From assembly GCA_023374025.1 (NCBI GenBank), contig SIJG01000085.1, forward strand, positions 300,110 to 364,109: DNA of 64,000 bases. Reading direction: 5' to 3'. Below the pieces are notes generated by a model. It had not been told where the DNA came from and made no database searches. It saw only the letters and a list, made by a program, of their open reading frames with translations. Positions 55,403 through 64,000 of this stretch are shown in pieces; the first letter of the stretch is position 1, and each line of letters begins with the position of its first letter. Source of the DNA: Heterodera schachtii. Lineage: Eukaryota; Nematoda; Chromadorea; Rhabditida; Heteroderidae. A program made the position numbers and the translations under genes.

Positions 55403-56180
55403 GTTTATTTCCTTTGGATTTGTCCGGCGCATAAGAATTTTGAATGGTTTGTCGACGTGCTGAAGGAAGTGGAACGGCATAACCAGGACGGCATCCTTGA
55501 GATACACATTTTTGTCACACAAATGTTCAACAAATTGATCTTCGAACAATTGTATTGGTAAGTGGTGGTCTTTGTCTTGACAGATTTGGTTAAATGAAGC
55601 GGCTTAATTCCGATTTCGAACTTCATTATCAACACCCGAAATAGTTACCGGAGAATTCGTCAGTGATATATTTTTTCAAAATTGATAATCTCTCTTTTTG
55701 CTGAATTCTAGCGAAAGAAACTTTGTTTTATCGGTTTTTAAAATTTTATCAAGCTAATATTTTTTCAAAAATCTGAATTCATTAATCACTTTAGTGCCAA
55801 TTTAATAAACAACATCACGGTTTACAATACAATAAGTCACTGATCGAAAATTTAGAAGTAACATATTACGTAATTATGCCCATTAGTCTCTAATTGTTGA
55901 ACGTATATATTATCACATTTTCACAGTATATCTGCGAGAACCGCGGTGACAACAGCGGCATTAGCATGTTCACCGATCTGCGTGCCACCAACCATTTTGG
56001 ACGGCCAAACTTCGACTAGTTCTTCAAATTTTGTAGCAAAGTCGGCACCCAGAATTTGCCGGGATCGGCGTGTTCAGCAGCGGGCCGGCCCAAGTCAACA
56101 AACGAATTCGACGCGCATGCACTGAGGCAAATCGGTTTGGGAACGCGCCGTCACTTGTTCACCGATTCGAAACATTTTGA
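55403..56180 (+). pseudogene. Dual oxidase (DUOX/NOX) C-terminal exons, broken
   Basis: Exon 55403-55557 (acceptor tttaaag, donor gtaagt) reads VYFLWICPAHKNFEWFVDVL ... IHIFVTQM, and exon 55927-56180 (acceptor ttcacag) reads YICENRGDNSGISMFTDLRA, then TNHFGRPNFD. After a frameshift it continues as IGVFSSGPAQVNKRIRRACT and HRFETF, ending TGA. This is the NADPH-binding end of dual oxidases (HFGRP and GVFS.GP motifs), which make hydrogen peroxide, for example for cuticle cross-linking in worms. There is an in-frame TAG after NFD, a base change in frame near GGGATCGG, and the two exons do not join in phase. Upstream exons are absent. A GC-rich stretch to 56345 has frames but no match. Confidence 0.8.
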
Positions 56181-56345
56181 TCAAAACAATGGTTGATCGG
56201 AAGTGCACGCCATTGGCGTCACAGGGACGAGTGGACGCGCACGTGCACTGCACGTGGCCAGCGTGAATTTACTCGGTCCGTTCATTTGCATCAAAATGCC
56301 AAAGCATTACGACGCCGTGCTGCGTTTACCCTCGGAACAGCACTG

Positions 56346-57436
56346 ATGGCAAACCATTTTTCAAGAAAATTCTTGAAAAATATTTTTTTTAATTTTTGGA
56401 ATATTATCAAAATATGGGAAAATTAAATATTATTAGTAAATTAATAAAAAAAATATATGAACTTTTCTTTAAAAAATCGTTGAATTGCATTTTAATGACT
56501 TGAAATTTTTAATTTCTTTTTGGAGTTTAAAACCTTTTGTATAATCTATTTATTACACACTAGAATTTCAAAAATTTCAATGATTTTCAAAAGGGTCCTG
56601 TTCAAAAAATTTTAACTTAAAATTTTTAAACTTTAATACAATCTTTTTAAGCTTCTGAAAAAAATTATATTGAACAGGCTATGTTTTTTGACATGGTTAT
56701 GCTAAAATAATTATAAACGTTTAAAATTTTCTAGTCATAAAATGCAATTTAGCCAAACTTGATTAATATCATTCGATTGCCCTAAGAATTCTCTATTTAT
56801 ATTTAAATCTTAAAAAATTTCACTCGGTTTCAAAAAAGTTCTGGACAAAAATGTTTGACTTGAGATTTTGTGGAATTTAATAACCATAACTTTTTTATAC
56901 TATAATTTAAAAAATGTTGAAAATTAATTTTCTGATAGATAACACACAAAGCTATTGAATGACATCATGAAATATTAATTTGGTTGAATTGAGCAAAGTT
57001 ACGAATTTATATGTATTAGATTTTTTATTTTCCTACGACTTGGCAGTATTTAAAAAACGCGCCAGCACGTTGTTTCTGAAATTGCGGTAGGCTTTTCAAA
57101 CATTTGCGGACGGTATAATTTTCGCAGAGCGGGCTTTAATATCATGCGGAATTCATTAATAAGCCTCTCTGCCTTTACTTTATATGAACTTGAAAACAAA
57201 CCTAAACTTTAACTTTAATAAGCGTCAAAATGCTTCCTTTTTATCAATGTTTGATTTTTCTTATAGCTAAAATTAAACTTAAATTTTAATTTGTTCATCA
57301 CGGAAAAGCACAAAATTTCTCATAAGTCAACCTTTCTTGGTATCATCCAATTGCTTCAGTTGTTCTCCTCTATTAGCCTGAAAAATTGCAAAAAAATTTT
57401 CTAAAAAGTCACAGCCCAACTTTTAATGTGCCGCAG
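56346..57436. other. AT-rich region, no gene recognised
   Basis: Weak relatives of the ATAACTTTTTTGAAA element words at 56580-56960. A short minus-strand frame near 57040-57105 (KAYRNFRNNVLARF) is unassigned. Confidence 0.35.
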
Positions 57437-58371
57437 TTAAGCGACAACACGACCGACTTCAACACTTACACTTCTGCACAGGTAAATTTTTGGACTTTTT
57501 TGGATTCCATCTTGATACTATAGACCAAGTCTCGATATTGGTCTCAAGTCTTGGGGTTCAAAAAAGTCCGCCACGGCGAACGATTGGTGAGGGCAATTGG
57601 TCCCCACTTGGAAGAAGAAGCGGACAAAAGCAACAACAAAAACAACAACAGCAGCAGAGACGTCAAACGGCAAACAAAGTGCCATCCTCGGGGGGGGGGG
57701 CGACTGCCAAACATATGGATGACTAATCGTTGGGAATTTGTTTTTCCAAAATGCCAATTCCAAATCCAATGTAAAGTGATTAAAATTGCGCCATTTGCCC
57801 TTTCTTTGCCATCTGTCCCCTCATTCCCCCGGGGACCAAATTCCGTTAATTGAATGTGCCGATGCGATGCCTCGCGTCGGCATTCTCTGAGTCGGACCCA
57901 AACAGTCAAACAAATGCACTCACTCTCTGATGCCCGCATGGATATTTATGTAATCATTTGCAATGTTTTCTTAAATTTGCGGCGGTGTTTTGCCATTTTC
58001 CCTTCCTTTTGCAATTCCTCCACAAAATTTGACTTCCAAATTCGTTCTTTCAATTTCGATGTTTTGAGGAGTTCTGATGTGAAACAAAGGCAGTTGAATT
58101 TCGGTTTTGAGGGGAGAAAGCGAAATGACACGAGGAAAAAAGGGGGGGAGGAACACTCGACGGACGACGGAGGGGGGCAGCTGAAAAGCCAAAGGGGCCA
58201 AAGAGAACAAACCCAAGGCCAAAGCACCAAAATAAGCCATTCCCTTTGTTTCCTTTGTGAATTTACCATTTCTCTCCGATTACTAATTATTATTATTTTT
58301 AAAATTAATTTTTCCAGACCCCTTCACAAAAGACTCCCGTGAAGGACGACGATCAAACGCCGATGAAGTGA
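57437..58371 (+). CDS. Last two exons of an unknown protein
   Basis: Exon 57437-57481 (acceptor gccgcag, donor gtaaat) and exon 58318-58371 (acceptor tttccag) are both in phase 0 and together encode LSDNTTDFNTYTSAQ followed by TPSQKTPVKDDDQTPMK and a TGA stop. The 836-bp intron contains CAA/CAG-rich and G-rich stretches that open several meaningless frames. The product is a short polar tail without a recognisable domain; no upstream exon was found in the AT-rich DNA before 57437. The clean splice sites are the main support. Confidence 0.4.
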
Positions 58372-58952
58372 AATCCCCGCTGCCTCCCTCATTCCCTTCT
58401 CCTTCAAATACCCTCCGCGTGTCGATCGATTCAACAATCGTCCCCACTTACCACCACCCCCGCTCACCCATTCATTTCTCTCCCAACTTCCCCTCCCCTC
58501 TCCTCCCTTCCCCTCCCTTCCCACGCCCCTCCGATCCATTCCATTTTATTCTTACCCTCTTTCCCTTCCCGTCACCCCGGGCTGCACATTGCACCCTATC
58601 ATATCATCATCATAAGCCGAACCAACAGAGAAACCCTTCCGGCAGAGAAACTCTTGCATGATCAATCAATCCGCGGCGCCTTCGCCCTGCCCAAATCGGC
58701 CCATCCACCGCCCCTCCATTCATTCGCTTCTTCTCGTCCTTTGTCAGATCTCCCCGTGTGAAGGACGTTGATAAGCGGGATAAGGCATCCGAAGAATAAG
58801 CGCACAAAGCTTCTCCCATTCGTAAAAACCTCAAGCCACACCCTCTGTGGAAATAACTAAGGAAAGAACACCAGCAGACAACGAGAGACATCGGAGAGAA
58901 AACGGGGGGAGAGAGAGAAAGAAAGAGGGGGAGAAATAGAGAAGATCAGCAG

Positions 58953-61900
58953 ATTTTACTGAAATCGCCCGGCCTCGAATTCTCTCCCCAAAGAATGTCT
59001 GAAGAGAACAAAAAGTTTCCAGAAGTTAATCCGAACTAAAGACAACAACATCAACAACAACAGCGAAAGGGACCACCAATTGACGACAGAATCAGCGGAA
59101 GAGGCGGAAAAAAGTGTTGGGATGAGAGACATTTTTGGGGACAGCGCATTAAGGTAAAAAGGGGGGGGGAGGGGGAAATGGGATTTGGAGAAAAAACGGA
59201 AAGGAGGTGGAGGAGGGGGGTAATTAAGAGGATTAGCAAATTGCGCGTTGCTTTTGCCATGATTCACCGATTGGCCGACATTTGCGGCGCCCTGCCCAAT
59301 GAAATCAATGTTTTTATACCAGCGACGGCATATTATTATGCGATCCTTCATTTGTCACTCTTCTTTGGGATCATCTTCAGTGTTCTTCAGGGAACTGCCA
59401 CATTTGCGCCTCCACTTTTGTGCATCCACATTTGTGCCCCCGGCATTTCGCACACTTTTTTTTCAACAGCATAGTTAATTTAGTTTTAGGTTAACTTTTT
59501 TTAAATTTGAAAATTATCTAGAATATGGCCCTTTTATTTCGTAGTTGACCACTTCACAAAAAGTACAAATTTGGCGGTTCACAAAAAGTGCAAAAATCAA
59601 AAATCTGATTTTCCTATGATTAATTATAAACATGCTAAAATTTAATTAAATTGATGCTTAAACTTAAATACATATTCTTTTTAAACCTTCAATTATAAAT
59701 GGACTAAAATCATAAATGAAATCAAATTATACAAATATTGCTATGTAAATGTATCCGCTTCAATTTAAGCTAGCTTTCTGGGCCTATGTCTGGTCTATGC
59801 TTAGTTTTTATTTTGTAAAATTCATAAGCTTGTGTATTTAAGCAACAATTTAATTATATTTTAACATATTTAAATTAAAAAATTTACTCGACACTTCCCT
59901 CGAGAGAGCTTTCTCGCCCCTCGGGGGACAATTGATGGCCGGCGAAGGATGGACGGACGGGGATTGATTATTGCTGTGCAAAATATGCAAATGGCTTGCC
60001 CATTTTAAGGGAATGGCACGGAAAGTGCCGTTGTAAGAATTTTGGGACGGGAAAGAGGGCACCGCCATAAACATTTAATAATAATCACAAGGCACTTCAC
60101 AATCAGCACAAAGCAGCTGAATCCGTTCATATATTTTATTTGACTTTTGCTTTCAGCTTTCGACGGCGGATGAATCCCCAAATTGACCCTGTCCATCGGG
60201 TGGACAATTGTCTGTCCATTTGGGTTTTGGAGGCGAAGGGCGTCCCGGCAAAGCGACAGTTTGTCTGCGAGGTTTCCCCCTTTTGTGCCTTTCTCTACTC
60301 AAACGTACGCAAATTTAAGCTGTCTTTGGACGGGCAAATGATGGCACGCACTTCGACCAAAGTGATGGAAAAGCAAAACAAATTGAAAATCAGAGGAATT
60401 AAAATGAAATTAATTAAATTATTGGATGTAAAACCATCTTTTGATGCCCTTCCCAGGGGATGAGCCGATGGCATTTACTTTTGGGGCGAGTCCATCTTTT
60501 CAATTATAAACCATTTGTCAGTATCTTTGGCTTCACTTTTTGCCACTTTGAGCCCATTTAGGGCGTCAAGGCCAAGGAAGACTTTGCAACTTCGTTGGTC
60601 CGCTTTTTGCAGCACGAACGACGGGCGGCCGAATCCGCCTCTTTGTTGGAGCGTAATTGGCATCACCAACTGACCAAAAGGGTGGAGGAGGCGTAGAGCT
60701 GAATTCGGCACAGTGCCGAACACTTTCCCCATCCGTTGTGCTGCCTTTTCTCCACAGTCCGAGGACAGTTCGAAGTGTCGGGAAGGGCCGAATTCGGACA
60801 ATCGTACGCTTTCCGGCATTTGCCAAAGATGCTGTCGTTTGAGTCTTTCAAATGACTCACCCCCACCTTTAGTGTTCTCGTGCATTTTTCTGCGTTTTCT
60901 TTGCCCTATCATTCTATCCCCGTCTATCTTTGGCTTGGCGCCCGAATATCCAGTCAGCGGGCATTGCGACGCCAAATTTTACACTCATCGCCAAATTTTT
61001 GCAAACATTGACTAATTTTACGCGCTTTGGCGGAAAAGAAAATTATATGGGGTTTATGAACGGATTTGTGGAACGAGAATGGCAAAATATGGTAGGAAAT
61101 TTGGGAGATACGGTAGGAAGACTTAAAAGGTACAGTAGAGAATTGAGGAGGAGGCGTAGAAAATAGAAAAATGAAAATGGCCAATTATTTTCTGCTGGCG
61201 ATGATACCTCTTTCTCATCATAGCATTGCTTCCTCTGGAGGTTCTCCGTCCCTCGTCGCCCTCCCAATTCGATGCCGACCGTCTCCGTGCCATCCGATCG
61301 GACATCGATTTGGGCAAGGAGCTGTCGCTGGTCCGTAAGGCATGGACTCCGAAATTTGGAGCAAATGATGTAAATGGCGTGCGATTGAGCACCATCGGAC
61401 GCGAACGGCGAATGGGCCAGGGGCGACAGGGGGAGTGCCATCGTCGGGCTATCAGAGTCTGATGAACAGCAGCAGATGGATGATGGCCTCATTGAGGCGA
61501 CTTTGGACAAAGGGAGAACAACAGACATCACAGGCGAAGGCCAAACCGAGGCGAGTCTTTTTTAGTTCTTCGACCAAAGTAAACGCAAATCAAAAAATTC
61601 GAATTGAAATCTGAACATCTTGTGCAACCTGTTTTAGTAATGCTTTTAAAAGATACGTTTGGAATTGGTCCAAATGGATGACACACTGTACATGAACGGG
61701 GGGGGGGGTCGACCGCCTCCTCCCCATTATCGTCAAAAATGGCATTTCAAAATTTTGTTAATTCGATGAAATTTGAAATGCCATTCCATCTCAATAATGG
61801 AACAGTTGTTTAGAGAGGAGGGGAGGGGGCGATGCATTGGAAGGCATTTTTGCTTTTGGGCATCATAAATTGCATCAAAATATCATCAATTGTATTCTAA

Positions 61901-62114
61901 AAACACAACGGCTGGGGGGAGGGGGGAATTGTCTTTAAAAATATTTGGAGTTTTGGTTACTAAAATTAATTAGCAGAAAAAAGCCTTTGATTTTTAGATG
62001 TTGGAGGCGCGTCTTCCAAGTGAAGCATTGCAACGTGAGAACGCTGTGATGCGGCAGGAATTGGACCGACTGAAACGACAGTCGGTGACTGAAGGCAATG
62101 CCAACGGGAAATAA
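58953..62114 (+). pseudogene. SynGAP/DAB2IP-type RasGAP, damaged
   Basis: These proteins switch off Ras. In order: 58953-59153 (PKECLKRTKSFQKLIRTK, before it an in-frame TGA), 60157-60271 (C2 start: VDNCLSIWVLEAKGVPAKR), 60320-about 60385 (SLDGQMMARTSTKVMEKQ), about 60477-60510 (YFWGESIF), about 60560-60640 (KEDFATSLVRFLQHERRA), about 60890-60950 ([17 protein letters not shown]), 60975-61166 ([20 protein letters not shown] then [15 protein letters not shown]), 61226-61462 (DIDLGKELS) and 61989-62114 (MLEARLPSEALQRENAVMRQ coiled coil, TAA). Order and motifs fit the family well. Roughly 100 residues between C2 and the GAP domain, and the middle of the GAP domain, are missing; YFWGE is preceded by TGA and a frameshift lies before NFTLIAK. 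Likely a pseudogene, although indel errors cannot be excluded. Confidence 0.85.
59236..59475 (+). CDS. Possible membrane-protein exon inside the RasGAP intron
   Basis: A plus frame encodes MIHRLADICGALPNEINVF followed by two hydrophobic stretches (AYYYAILHLSLFFGIIF, APPLLCIHICAPG) and a stop at 59475. The L.D..G..LP ... YY...LHLS.FF pattern loosely recalls the last membrane segments of APH-1, a gamma-secretase subunit, but this is a guess from memory and the match is weak. No splice partner found; it may be a captured fragment. Confidence 0.2.
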
Positions 62115-62476
62115 GTCAACGACAAATGACCGAAGCTGAGACAATTTAACAAACATTTACATTATCTAATTAGCCGCCACTTCGTTTAATTGGAATGGCT
62201 TTTGAACCCTTCGGCGTCTTTTATGAATTGGCAAATCCAATGTTTTGTCAAATGATTAAATTTATTGTTTGGTTCTTAAAAAGCCGTGATACCCTAAGGA
62301 TGAAAATATGACCGTCTAATACTTACATCCATGGTACCGAACAGGGATGGCACGAAATTCCGATATCCGAAATTCTTGATAAAAAGTTGGAAATTTTTTA
62401 AATTTTTTTCCAAAAATTTTGCAATTTTTTGAACAATTTCTGTTAATAAATTGTACTGAAATTTTTAAAACTTTCC

Positions 62477-62500
62477 AAGCGGCACTTATCGGCACCGCCG
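62477..62500 (-). repeat. Isolated hairpin copy
   Basis: Diverged copy of the 24-nt hairpin, flanked by AT-rich sequence like that next to copies inside elements; no TIR found around it. Confidence 0.7.
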
Positions 62501-62603
62501 GACCTTAAAAATTCTTATTTTTCTTGGGATGCTGTTCAACTAGAAAAGAGCATAAATGAATGTGAAGTGATCACTTATTAAACACTAATTTTTCACTTAC
62601 AGA

Positions 62604-62763
62604 TTTCGAAACGGATGACAAAAAATGGCACAGAGTGCAATGGCCCCGTTAGACAAAACAATGCAAAACTTACGGCCAAAATATTGTCGGCAACAAATTG
62701 TGTGAGAAGTGCATCAGGGATAGAGCCGGCAAAGGACGAGGCAACGGCCGCACCCCAAATAGC
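62604..62763 (-). pseudogene. SLC2-like transporter exon, fragment 4
   Basis: Same exon as 40466-40632 with small differences (TGATGCAC for TGGCGCAC), followed by the poly-G repeat and the 62880-63060 segment also seen at 40780-40975. Confidence 0.6.
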
Positions 62764-63201
62764 CTAAAAGTGATTTGCTTTCATCGTATTAAGAAAATTC
62801 ATCAAAGTGCCATTTTGGTATCAGTGAGGGGGGGGGGGGGGGAGAGTGTACCAAAGAAGAGGACAGACAGTGAGCTTACCAATTTTCTGTACACCGTACC
62901 CTGAGACCTTATACTGCTTACCGATCTGATATCGGTGCAATCCTTGTTTCTTCGACATGCGGTGGCATGTCCCACCTCATGGAATGCCACATGGCGGTAT
63001 TCAGCTACTATTTCACCCATCTTCATCAGTGCCGTCGAGAGTTGTTTCTGGAAATAATAAATTTGTTTTTCTGAGCAATTCGCTAGATATTAAGAAACTA
63101 CGACCAAACGGGAACGCACCCTTCCCCCCCCCCCCCCTCACTGATACCAAAATGGCACTTTGATGAATTTTCTTAATACGATGAAAGCAAATCACTTTTA
63201 G

Positions 63202-63600
63202 GCTATTTGGGGTGCGACCGTTGCATCGTCCTTTGCCGGCTCTATCCCTGGCGCACTTCTCACACAATTTGTTGCCGACAATATTTTGGCCGTAAGTTTG
63301 ACATTGTTTTGTCTAAAGGTGCCAATTCGTTAATATTTCCTGGACATTGTTTAAGCCAAATACAATGTCGTGGCGGAACAGGAATGATCATAGGTCTGAT
63401 CAAGAAGACCTTCATAATCGAATTAAATTTTTAATTTCCGTTCATTAGACATAATGATCCAATTCTGTTGCATCGTCGGCGCTCTTTTGGCAGTGCCCGA
63501 ATTCCTCGGAGGTCAATCGCATTGGTGGCTGCTTTTCTGTTGGAGGCACTCGTGCTAATTGCGATCACCATGACAATACTTACGCTTCATGAAAGCCCGA
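63202..63600 (+). pseudogene. SLC2-like transporter, fragment 5 (opposite strand)
   Basis: The same exon in plus orientation (AIWGATVASSFAGSIPGALL) after acceptor cttttag. Further on, 63465-63530 reads IVGALLAVPEFLGGQSHWWL and, after a shift, TILTLHESPRSKC: the TM5-TM6 region ending in the E-S-P-R motif typical of sugar transporters. It forms an inverted pair with 62604-62763. Introns and the RFILG exon are missing. Confidence 0.6.
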
Positions 63601-63870
63601 GGTCCAAATGCTTAAAATTTCAATAATTGCATAAATATAATAAAAATTTTCTAAATATTTTTAATCGGCTAAATTTTTTAATTCTTAATCACTAAAAAGT
63701 GATTTCAAAATAGTTTTTGGTATTTTTGAATATTTGCTTGAAAAAAAATTCGATGATTTTTATTAAAAAATTTTTATGTCATTTTACATAAACATTTTTG
63801 GGAAAATGAATATTACACATTTTTTGCGGCGCGTTTTTCCAAAATTTTTGTGGAAATATGGGCAGAGGTC

Positions 63871-63894
63871 CGGCGGTGCCGGTAGACGCCGCGG
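63871..63894 (+). repeat. Hairpin copy near the window end
   Basis: Arms CGGCGGTGCC and GACGCCGCGG around GGTA; three bases off the consensus. Confidence 0.65.
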
Positions 63895-63900
63895 GGAAAG

Positions 63901-63991
63901 GGAATCACCCGCGGGGTGAAATTCGCCGTCACTGCCCGCTGCGTCGGACTGACCACCGAAGAAGCCACTGACAATTTCATTGTTATCGTCT
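63901..63991 (+). CDS. Short GC-rich frame at window edge
   Basis: One frame reads GVKFAVTARCVGLTTEEATD and ends IVIV then TGA. GC content is exon-like, but there is no splice context within the window and no recognised family. Confidence 0.2.
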
Positions 63992-64000
63992 GATTGGTTG

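Noticed and set aside
60475..60975. 166-codon minus-strand frame opposite the RasGAP, with similar plus-strand frames at 41 and 50 kb
   Set aside because: It is the antisense of RasGAP exons; the plus-strand reading matches the known domain.

Overview
The window looks like a repeat-rich piece of a eukaryotic nuclear genome, most likely a nematode. It is AT-rich, exons are short and GC-richer than their surroundings, introns are often 45-60 bp, and the homologues recognised are animal genes with a nematode flavour: an NPC1 N-terminal domain, an EGO-1/RRF-1-type RNA-dependent RNA polymerase, a dual oxidase and a SynGAP/DAB2IP-type RasGAP. A plant-parasitic tylenchid (cyst nematode type) is my inference, not something the sequence proves. 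Nothing prokaryotic was seen (no operons, CRISPR, rRNA or intact tRNA).

Layout. 0-13 kb: an inverted duplication centred near 7.1 kb of a gene encoding only a signal peptide plus the NPC1 sterol-binding N-terminal domain. The right copy (9690-12928) assembles into an intact 279-residue frame; the left copy (277-4493) has lost a splice donor. 13-16 kb: insertions. 17.5-21.1 kb (minus): a decayed RdRP locus with tandemly repeated exons and a catalytic motif changed from DLDGD to GLNGA. 21-37 kb: a mosaic of dispersed repeats, short terminal-inverted-repeat elements, a 2.2 kb element filled with a 66-bp minisatellite, and fragments of small genes including one with a helix-turn-helix-like repeat. 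38-53.7 kb: a segmentally duplicated array, mostly minus strand, of NADAR (YbiA-like) domain genes mixed with fragments of an SLC2-like transporter and of the RasGAP found at 60 kb. 55.4-56.2 kb: last exons of a dual oxidase, broken. 57.4-62.1 kb: a small terminal exon pair, then a damaged RasGAP. 62.5-63.6 kb: an inverted pair of the same SLC2-like exon.

The most unusual pattern is the mobile DNA. At least eleven elements have exact 8-bp target duplications (one more is near-exact) and terminal inverted repeats, as in hAT-type non-autonomous elements. Several have short GC-rich tandem repeats in their ends, and five of the elements share one internal 24-nt hairpin (arms CGGCGGTGCC and GGCGCCGCCG around GATA) although their termini are unrelated. 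Two also carry a tRNA-like A-box/B-box module. Two elements sit inside otherwise continuous reading frames, and one insertion can be dated against empty sites in neighbouring paralogues.

Many reading frames are broken. Several lesions are shared by paralogues and so predate duplication; others are single-base indels that might be assembly errors. Gene calls below are labelled accordingly.
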